This document shows positions 7,358 to 12,061 of a DNA stretch of 12,061 nt, piece by piece. Location: the NCBI GenBank assembly GCA_003552745.1, contig PUOG01000313.1:1-12061 (forward strand), written 5' to 3'. Origin of the DNA: Spirochaetaceae bacterium. GTDB lineage: Bacteria > Spirochaetota > Spirochaetia > DSM-27196 > SKKC01. The position numbers were made by a program, and so were the translations under genes. Position 1 is the stretch's first letter; each line of letters begins with the position of its first letter. The notes under the pieces were generated by a model that did not search any database, had not been told where the DNA came from, and saw only the letters and a program-made list of their open reading frames with translations.

Positions 7358-8047
7358 ATGGCGAATGTCTCTCACTCCGGCGCGCTCCCGATATACCTCG
7401 CCTGGAGCGGCGGTAAAGATTGCTCGCTCGCGCTGCACACCCTGCGCGCCGACCCGCGCTATCGCGTCACGCACCTGCTCACGACCTTTACCGATGAGTA
7501 CGATCGCGCTTCGATGCACGGTGTCCGGCGCGAGCTCCTTCGCGCGCAGGCGGCCGCCGCCGGCCTCCCCCTCGTCGAGGTGGGAATTCCCGCTCCGTGC
7601 CCGATGGAGGAGTACAGCCGCATTATGGGCGACGCGATGCGGAAGGCGGTCGAAGCGGGAATCGCCGGGGTCGCCTACGGCGATCTCTTTCTCGAGGATG
7701 TGCGAGCGTATCGGGAAGAGCGCCTCGCGGAGGTGGCGCTCGACGGAATCTTCCCGCTGTGGGGTTCGGATACTCGGGCGCTCGCTCATCGCTTTATAGA
7801 GCTCGGTTTCCGGGCCCATATCGTTTGCGTCGACACCGAACAGCTCGACAAGTCGTTCATCGGGCGCCCGTTCGATCGCACCATGCTCGCCGAGCTCCCC
7901 GACGGTGTCGACCCGTGCGGAGAAAACGGCGAGTTCCACACCTTCGTAGGGGACGCTCCCTTCTTCGAGCGACCGGTCCCTCACACGCTCGGACACGTCG
8001 AGGAGCGCGAACGGTTCGTGTTCCAGGAGCTTCATCCCGGTCGGTGA
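7358..8047 (+). CDS. DUF71/Dph6-like PP-loop ATP-dependent enzyme, probable B12 salvage
   Basis: A 229-residue PP-loop (adenine nucleotide alpha-hydrolase) protein of the DUF71/COG2102 family, often labelled diphthine-ammonia ligase. The ATP-binding SGGKD motif is at residues 17-21 (LAWSGGKDCSLAL), and the family's C-terminal signature GENGEFHTF is at 188-196. In eukaryotes and archaea the family amidates diphthine on EF2. Bacteria do not make diphthamide, and comparative genomics has assigned a bacterial subgroup next to B12 transport genes to corrinoid salvage, probably ATP-dependent amide formation. Its place as last gene of a riboswitch-controlled btu operon supports that role, though this is inferred. 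The start at 7358 has AGGGAG 7 nt upstream and lies 1 nt after the stop of the broken gene. A longer frame opens upstream (7139) but overlaps the pseudogene. Confidence 0.88.
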   Translation: MANVSHSGALPIYLAWSGGKDCSLALHTLRADPRYRVTHLLTTFTDEYDRASMHGVRRELLRAQAAAAGLPLVEVGIPAPCPMEEYSRIMGDAMRKAVEAGIAGVAYGDLFLEDVRAYREERLAEVALDGIFPLWGSDTRALAHRFIELGFRAHIVCVDTEQLDKSFIGRPFDRTMLAELPDGVDPCGENGEFHTFVGDAPFFERPVPHTLGHVEERERFVFQELHPGR

Positions 8048-8055
8048 TACGCTGC

Positions 8056-8083
8056 CGTCGCCTCGTCGAACCGCGAGGCGACG
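8056..8083 (+). terminator. Perfect 10-bp hairpin after the B12 operon
   Basis: CGTCGCCTCG (8056-8065) and CGAGGCGACG (8074-8083) form a perfect GC-rich stem with an 8-nt loop, starting 9 nt after the stop of the DUF71 gene. The position is right for the operon end. Only a weak pyrimidine stretch (TTCACCCTATC) follows instead of a U-run, so termination may be inefficient or Rho-assisted. The symmetric stem would also serve minus-strand transcripts arriving from the other side. Confidence 0.55.
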
Positions 8084-8084
8084 T

Positions 8085-8315
8085 TCACCCTATCAGCGAT
8101 TGCACTGTACGACATCGGCTGCTCGTACGCGAGGTTTCCAGCCGCAGCACCTGCGCTACCCGGGCGCTTGTGGTGCGAACCACAAGCGCGGCGATAATCA
8201 GCGCAAATACGACCGGAACGATACAACCGAGAAACGTGATAATCCAGAACACCCGAATCTTAATCGAGCGTCTCTTTCGAGGCCTCGTCCCGTCATGGCC
8301 CGGCAAGCCTACCAT
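8085..8315 (-). CDS. Doubtful small single-pass membrane protein, possibly frameshifted
   Basis: A 76-codon frame with a basic N-terminus (RPRKRRSIKIR) followed by a convincing transmembrane helix at about residues 22-46 (FWIITFLGCIVPVVFALIIA). The tail after residue ~55 becomes Ser/Arg-rich and unlike coding sequence here. In the neighbouring frame the same DNA reads AAGNLAYEQPMSYSAIADRV and stays open to 8032. A frameshift near 8150 could therefore have split one slightly longer protein. No Shine-Dalgarno precedes ATG 8315. I recognise no family. The basic segment plus helix resembles the start of a sensor or chemoreceptor, but that is only a likeness. It lies in the ~340-bp gap between two operons, downstream of the amino acid transporter on the same strand. 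Confidence 0.3.
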   Translation of the reverse strand: MVGLPGHDGTRPRKRRSIKIRVFWIITFLGCIVPVVFALIIAALVVRTTSARVAQVLRLETSRTSSRCRTVQSLIG

Positions 8316-8390
8316 GATCGTGCGCTCGGCAAAGCCGCTCTCAGGTCGATTGGCCGGCAGGATTAGTGGTATCTATTTCTGAGACCTCGC

Positions 8391-9143
8391 CTACAGGATG
8401 TGATCGAGAAAGCGCTGCGTCCGCTCCTCGACCGCCGAATCGAAGAGCTCGGCCGGAGCCCCGACCTCCACCACTTCCCCCTCGTCCATGAAGACCACTT
8501 TATCGGCGGCCGCGCGGGCGAATCCCATCTCGTGCGAGACGACGATCATCGTCATGCCCTCCTTTGCCAGGTCGAGCATGACATCGAGCACCTCCTTGAT
8601 CATCTCCGGATCGAGCGCGGAGGTCGGCTCATCGAAAAGCATGACCTTCGGATTCATCGCGAGCGCTCGGGCGATCGCAACGCGCTGCTGCTGACCACCG
8701 GAGAGCTGGTCCGGTCGCGCATCTTCCTTGTCACTTAGTCCGACTCGTTCCAGCAGCCGCCGGGCATCGCGGTCGGCCGCCGCTTTCTCGCGCCGTTTGA
8801 CCGTTCGCGGCGCCATCGTCAGGTTCTGCAGCGCACTCAGGTGCGGAAAGAGATTGAACGCCTGGAAGACCATGCCGACATCTTCACGAATCTTGCGAAT
8901 GTCGACCGCTGGGTCGGTAACTCGTGCCCCGTCGACCCAGATGTCGCCGGCGCTCAGCGTCTCGAGCCGGTTTATGGAGCGAAGCAGCGTGCTCTTGCCG
9001 CTACCCGACGGGCCGATGATGAGCACTACCTCGCCGGGATAGACGTCGAGATCTACGCCGTTCAATGCGACGATCTCCCCGGAGGCTCCGAACTGTTTTC
9101 GTGCGCCGCGGATACAGACGCGGGTATCGCTATTGTACGCCAC
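8391..9143 (-). CDS. Polar amino acid ABC transporter, ATP-binding subunit (GlnQ/HisP type)
   Basis: A 250-residue ABC ATPase of the polar amino acid class. Walker A is GPSGSGKS at 44-51, the Q-loop is Q94 (MVFQAFNLFPH), the signature LSGGQ is at 147-151, Walker B is VMLFDEP with D171/E172, and the switch histidine is H204 (VVSHEMGF). QAFNLFPHLSALQNLTMAP and GMTMIVVSHEMGFARAAADK are hallmarks of the GlnQ/HisP group. The start is GTG at 9143 (residue 1 of V/MAYNSDTRVCIRG); it overlaps the permease stop by 14 bp and no strong Shine-Dalgarno is seen, so expression probably depends on coupling. It is the last gene of a three-gene import operon and should be cytoplasmic, docked on the permease. 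Confidence 0.93.
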   Translation of the reverse strand: MAYNSDTRVCIRGARKQFGASGEIVALNGVDLDVYPGEVVLIIGPSGSGKSTLLRSINRLETLSAGDIWVDGARVTDPAVDIRKIREDVGMVFQAFNLFPHLSALQNLTMAPRTVKRREKAAADRDARRLLERVGLSDKEDARPDQLSGGQQQRVAIARALAMNPKVMLFDEPTSALDPEMIKEVLDVMLDLAKEGMTMIVVSHEMGFARAAADKVVFMDEGEVVEVGAPAELFDSAVEERTQRFLDHIL

Positions 9144-9966
9144 GTTTCTGTACCCATGCCTCGAGATACGAGACGATTTTGGAGAGAAAGAGCGTAATCA
9201 CCAGGTAGACGAGCGCCACCACCGTGTACGCCTCGAAGTACTCGAACGTCACCGACGCGAACTCGCGCCCGCGGCGCAGCAGATCGGCGACGGCGATGAT
9301 CGAGACGAGTGAGGAATCCTTAAGTAGCGCTATGAACTCGTTTCCGACCGGCGGAAGGATAATCAGCAGCGTCTGGGGCAGGATCACCTTTCGCAACGCC
9401 TGCCGCCGGCTCAGACCCAGGGCGAGCGCCGCCTCCATCTGCCCCTTCGGCACCGACTGCAGTCCGGCGCGAAAGATCTCACCCATGTACGCGCCGTAGC
9501 AAATCGACATGGCGAGGATCGCCGCGGTGAGGCGCGGAACCTGCACAATCTGCCCGAGTGCAAAGTATATGTAGAACAGCTGAACGAGCAGCGGAATTCC
9601 ACGGATCACCTCGACGTAGATAGTGGCGATGCGATTGAGCACCACGTTGCGAGAGATTCGCCCGAGACCGGTAATCAGACCGATTGCCAGCGAGATGAGG
9701 ATCGAGACGACCGTCACCTGAAATGTCGTCACCACCCCGTCGGGAATGAACCGGAGAATCTCGAGGTACGGAGACGGAGAGACGATCGGCAGCGTTACGA
9801 GCAGGACGATCGCACCGAAGAAGGAGATCCGCCACGCCGAAAACAACGACCTCTCGCCGCGGTCGGGAATGAGTGCGCCGTCACTGACGTTGACGGTGAG
9901 ACGCGCCGGCGACGCCGCAACGTCGCCGGCCGCATCATCACCCCGCTTCGGAGTTATCTCAGCCAC
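9130..9966 (-). CDS. Polar amino acid ABC transporter, permease (HisMQ/GlnP type)
   Basis: A 278-residue inner-membrane permease of the His/Glu/Gln/Arg family. YVEVIRGIPLLVQLFYIYF (117-135) and the EAA loop QMEAALALGLSRRQALRKVI (176-195), followed by LPQ, are diagnostic; the loop contacts the ATPase. Hydrophobic helices lie near 44-62, 77-100, 112-139, 143-160, 213-230 and 246-267. The first ~42 residues are a hydrophilic extension (Asp/Ala/Arg-rich), longer than in typical family members, so a start further in is possible. The open frame begins with GTG at 9966, overlapping the binding-protein stop by 13 bp. Only one permease gene is present, so the channel is presumably a homodimer. Confidence 0.93.
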   Translation of the reverse strand: MAEITPKRGDDAAGDVAASPARLTVNVSDGALIPDRGERSLFSAWRISFFGAIVLLVTLPIVSPSPYLEILRFIPDGVVTTFQVTVVSILISLAIGLITGLGRISRNVVLNRIATIYVEVIRGIPLLVQLFYIYFALGQIVQVPRLTAAILAMSICYGAYMGEIFRAGLQSVPKGQMEAALALGLSRRQALRKVILPQTLLIILPPVGNEFIALLKDSSLVSIIAVADLLRRGREFASVTFEYFEAYTVVALVYLVITLFLSKIVSYLEAWVQKRGVQ

Positions 9967-10712
9967 TTTTCGGTCAGCTCGTCGATAGTGCCGTCGGCCT
10001 GAACCGCGGCAAGCCCTTCGTTCACCATGTCCACGAGCGCGGTTCGTCCCTGCGGGAACGCTATTCCGTAGTACTCGTCGGTAAACGGCTCGCCCACGAT
10101 CATGAGCGATTCGGCGTACGATTCGTTCTGCAGCGCATAGTTCGCCGCCACCGGCGTGTCTGCCACTACACCGTCGATGCGACCGGAGGCAAGATCCTCG
10201 AATGCGAGCCCGATTTCGTCATAGGTGGCGAGCTCGACACCGGCGACCTCCTGTACCGCGAATGCGCCGGTGGTACCGATCTGCGCACCGACCGTTCTAC
10301 CGGTCATATCGTCGAGCGTTTCGATTCCCGTCGATCCGACCGGAACGACGAGAATCTGTCCGGCGTTAATGTACGGATCGGAGAAATCCATATTCCGTCG
10401 CCGCTCCTCGGTAATCGTAACCGACGAGATGACCGCATCGTACTCACCGGTGGATAGCCCCGCGAAAATCCCATCCCAAGCGGTGTTTCGGATCTCCACC
10501 TCGAAGTCCGCCGCCTCGGCGATCGCATTGATCAAGTCGATATCGAATCCCACGATCTCGTGGTCCGCATTCAGGAACTGCATCGGAGGCCAGGTCGCGT
10601 CCGTGGCAACTACGATTCTCTCCGGTGCCTCGTCTGCCTCCGCCTGACCGCCCGCAAACGCCGCTGCGCCGGCGAGCAAGACCACCAAGACAACGGCCAA
10701 TGTCTTTCTCAT
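9954..10712 (-). CDS. Polar amino acid ABC transporter, periplasmic binding protein
   Basis: A 252-residue family 3 (PBPb) solute-binding protein. The signal peptide covers residues 1 to about 20 (hydrophobic 5-18, then AAAFA), with cleavage before GGQAE. That FAGGQ-type junction without a lipobox Cys is common in spirochaete exported proteins. The mature domain shows GFDIDLINAIAE (55-66), TITEERRRNMDFSDPY with R104 in the position that binds the ligand alpha-carboxylate, and D185 (VVADTPVA) in the position that binds the alpha-amino group. This supports an L-amino-acid ligand, though which one cannot be told. AGGAG lies 11 nt before ATG 10712. A second ATG overlaps at 10719-10717 but closes after three codons. 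It is the first gene of the operon, behind a good promoter. Confidence 0.93.
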   Translation of the reverse strand: MRKTLAVVLVVLLAGAAAFAGGQAEADEAPERIVVATDATWPPMQFLNADHEIVGFDIDLINAIAEAADFEVEIRNTAWDGIFAGLSTGEYDAVISSVTITEERRRNMDFSDPYINAGQILVVPVGSTGIETLDDMTGRTVGAQIGTTGAFAVQEVAGVELATYDEIGLAFEDLASGRIDGVVADTPVAANYALQNESYAESLMIVGEPFTDEYYGIAFPQGRTALVDMVNEGLAAVQADGTIDELTEKWLR

Positions 10713-10750
10713 ATCCTCATATTCTCCTCATATATATACAGTTTCAAGCC

Positions 10751-10779
10751 AATATATTTGTAGATATGCATAAGCACAA
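10751..10779 (-). promoter_or_regulatory. Sigma-70-like promoter of the amino acid transporter operon
   Basis: On the minus strand TTGTGC (10779-10774) and TATATT (10756-10751) are separated by exactly 17 nt. They lie in an AT-rich island that contrasts with the GC-rich surroundings. The start would fall near 10744, about 32 nt before the ATG at 10712. The -10 matches consensus at 5 of 6 positions. Confidence 0.6.
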
Positions 10780-10860
10780 GCGATGAGAATGACACCCGGC
10801 GGAAGAACGTCTGATTTCCGCGGCCGATACGATTTGACCCGGTTCACGAGGCACGCCAAT

Positions 10861-11679
10861 ATGGCGGCGATGATGCACGCAATCGTAACCGGCGGCTCGA
10901 GCGGAATCGGATACGCGATCGTCCGGCAACTCCTCGGAGACGGCTACCGCGTTACCGTCATAGCGCTCGGCGACGCGGCACTGAGCGCGCTGGCGGACTC
11001 GGAGAGCTCGCGTAGCGGGGATTTGCGAACCGAACCGGCCGATGTGAGCGACCCGTTCGCAGTAGAGCGCGCGGTGCAGCGAGCCGTCGCGGACGGCGGC
11101 CGGTGCGATCTGCTCGTCACCAGCGCGGGGATCGGCGGCGCCGGACGCTTCCTCGAGCTCGGCAACACCGAGTTCGAGCGGCACATGACCGTCAACTACC
11201 TCGGCACCCTCTACCCGGTGCGCGCGGTGGCACCCTCCATGATGGAACGTCGCGCAGGGACGATCGTGCTCATCTCTTCGTTCGCAGCGCTTCTCGGGGT
11301 GTACGGCTACTCCGCCTACGCACCGCCGAAGTACGCGGTACGGGGACTCGCCGAGACGCTGCGCACCGAGCTGCGGCCGCACGGCATTCATGTCGCGTGC
11401 GCCTTCCCCTCCGACGTCGACACCCCGATGCTCGCAGCGGCCCACGCGACGATGCCGCCTGAGACGCGGGCGATAGCCGGTAGTGCCGGCCGCCACTCGC
11501 CGGAGCGTGCAGCCGCGGCGATACTGCGCGGGGTGCGACGTGGCAAGAGTCGCATTTTCTGCGACCGCCGGTCAGCCGTCCTCGCTCGATTCATAGAACT
11601 CGCGCCGGCGATAGTTCGATTTCTCGTCGATCGAAAGGTACGAAAGGTCGCCGCCTCCACCGCGGAAGCTAAACGATAA
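10861..11679 (+). CDS. Short-chain dehydrogenase, 3-ketodihydrosphingosine reductase-like
   Basis: A 272-residue classical SDR. The nucleotide-binding TGGSSGIG is at 10-17. The catalytic set is N112 (VNYLG), S140 (ISS), Y153 and K157 (YAPPK). Beyond generic SDR features, several blocks follow eukaryotic 3-ketodihydrosphingosine reductase (KDSR/TSC10) closely: VNYLGTLYPVRAVAPSMMER, LLGVYGYSAYAPPKYAVRGL, RTELRPHGIHVACAFPSDVD followed by TP, and PPETRAI before a SPERAAAAI helix. That enzyme reduces the ketone of the long-chain base in sphingolipid synthesis with NADPH. A bacterial homologue may act on a different keto-lipid. The frame is open from 10783, but ATG 10861 is preferred: GAGG lies 9 nt upstream and the Rossmann strand follows directly. 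The gene is divergent from the amino acid operon and has no visible operon partner. Confidence 0.88.
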   Translation: MAAMMHAIVTGGSSGIGYAIVRQLLGDGYRVTVIALGDAALSALADSESSRSGDLRTEPADVSDPFAVERAVQRAVADGGRCDLLVTSAGIGGAGRFLELGNTEFERHMTVNYLGTLYPVRAVAPSMMERRAGTIVLISSFAALLGVYGYSAYAPPKYAVRGLAETLRTELRPHGIHVACAFPSDVDTPMLAAAHATMPPETRAIAGSAGRHSPERAAAAILRGVRRGKSRIFCDRRSAVLARFIELAPAIVRFLVDRKVRKVAASTAEAKR

Positions 11680-11720
11680 GGACTAACGATAAGGAGGATG
11701 GGCGGTATCAGCCCGGTGAG

Positions 11721-11906
11721 CTATTCCAGGTATCCGCTCGGTGACTTACGCGGCAGCAGAAGGATTCCGAGAAAACCTACGAGCGGCGTCGTAATGAGCG
11801 AGATGAGGAACCAGAGGAGAAAGCTCCGGTTCTGGTTCTGCGCCCCGCGACCCACGAGATAACAGAGCAGCAGCCAGACGATCGTACCGAGAATGCTCAT
11901 GCGCAT
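11721..11906 (-). CDS. Small two-helix membrane protein of unknown function
   Basis: A 61-residue frame starting MRMSILGTIVWLLLCYLVGR, with a first helix at about 4-18, a short polar turn (GRGAQNQNR), a second helix at about 29-51 with an internal Pro-Leu-Val-Gly (TTPLVGFLGILLLP) and a short charged tail. This short-loop-long helix layout is common among uncharacterised bacterial small inner-membrane proteins. No specific function is suggested. ATG 11906 or ATG 11900 could be the start. The frame extends to a GTG at 12044, but that part is Arg-rich and runs through 16-bp repeats that do not keep frame. No clear Shine-Dalgarno is present, so the start is uncertain. It converges on the SDR gene, 41 bp away. 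Confidence 0.55.
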   Translation of the reverse strand: MRMSILGTIVWLLLCYLVGRGAQNQNRSFLLWFLISLITTPLVGFLGILLLPRKSPSGYLE

Positions 11907-11937
11907 ACGATATCGCACAAGCAGGCGGCCGGGCAAC

Positions 11938-11985
11938 TGTGTGCCCAACCGGATGCGTACCCAACGAGATGTGTGTCCGAACCGT
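11938..11985. repeat. Three imperfect 16-bp tandem repeats
   Basis: Units at 11938-11953 (TGTGTGCCCAACCGGA), 11954-11969 (TGCGTACCCAACGAGA) and 11970-11985 (TGTGTGTCCGAACCGT) align without gaps. Units 1 and 2 agree at 12 of 16 positions and units 1 and 3 at 11 of 16. The unit length is not a multiple of three. They sit 32 bp upstream of the small membrane protein start, where operator sites could lie. Confidence 0.4.
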
Positions 11986-12061
11986 TGTTCTCCCCTGTTT
12001 TTGCGGCGCAAATCCGAAGATAATCGTCGGCTATGAGCAGTCACCCCTTGCTCGAAAGCGC

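Noticed and set aside
7073..8035. Long minus-strand open frame opposite the broken gene and DUF71
   Set aside because: It is an antisense shadow; the plus strand carries conserved PP-loop and DUF71 motifs over the same bases.
10783..10860. Upstream ATG (10783) as the start of the SDR
   Set aside because: It has no Shine-Dalgarno, and the extra 26 residues are Arg-rich and precede the point where SDR homology begins; ATG 10861 fits better.
11907..12044. GTG-initiated extension of the small membrane protein
   Set aside because: It is Arg-rich, runs through non-codon-sized repeats and has no ribosome-binding site.

Overview
This is a GC-rich, gene-dense bacterial stretch that looks chromosomal. 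The best lineage guess is a free-living spirochaete. The amino-acid-binding protein (9954-10712) has a signal peptide ending in the FAGGQ-type junction common in Spirochaeta/Treponema exported proteins. A soluble-type class III cyclase and two ABC operons fit that picture, but no phylogenetic marker gene is present, so this is inference.

Layout. 1-281 (-): the first ~93 codons of an IS1634/IS4-type transposase running off the left edge. 282-831: no firm gene. 832-2004 (+): an iron-type alcohol dehydrogenase, convergent with a membrane-associated class III nucleotide cyclase (2056-3330, -). 3331-3954: a control region with back-to-back promoters, then a canonical cobalamin riboswitch and a hairpin that covers the Shine-Dalgarno site of the next gene. 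3955-8047 (+): a tight vitamin B12 uptake/salvage operon: binding protein (btuF), permease (btuC), ATPase (btuD), a second cobalamin-binding-type gene broken by an internal deletion and frameshift, and a DUF71/Dph6-like PP-loop enzyme. It ends at a perfect 10-bp hairpin. 8085-8315 (-): a doubtful small membrane ORF. 8391-10712 (-): a polar amino acid ABC transporter operon (binding protein, permease, ATPase, with 13-14 bp overlaps and GTG starts). 10861-11679 (+): a short-chain dehydrogenase closely resembling 3-ketodihydrosphingosine reductase. 11721-11906 (-): a small two-helix membrane protein preceded by three imperfect 16-bp tandem repeats.

How the genes work together. When B12 is scarce, the riboswitch should permit translation of the BtuFCD importer. 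The DUF71 protein at the end of the operon is best read as a B12-salvage amide-forming enzyme, not a diphthamide enzyme, because bacteria do not make diphthamide. The amino acid transporter is an independent unit with its own good sigma-70-like promoter. The most interesting points are the B12 operon (translation-type riboswitch, DUF71 enzyme, decayed second binding protein), the cyclase with altered substrate-specifying residues and an unusual C-terminus, and the sphingolipid-type reductase.
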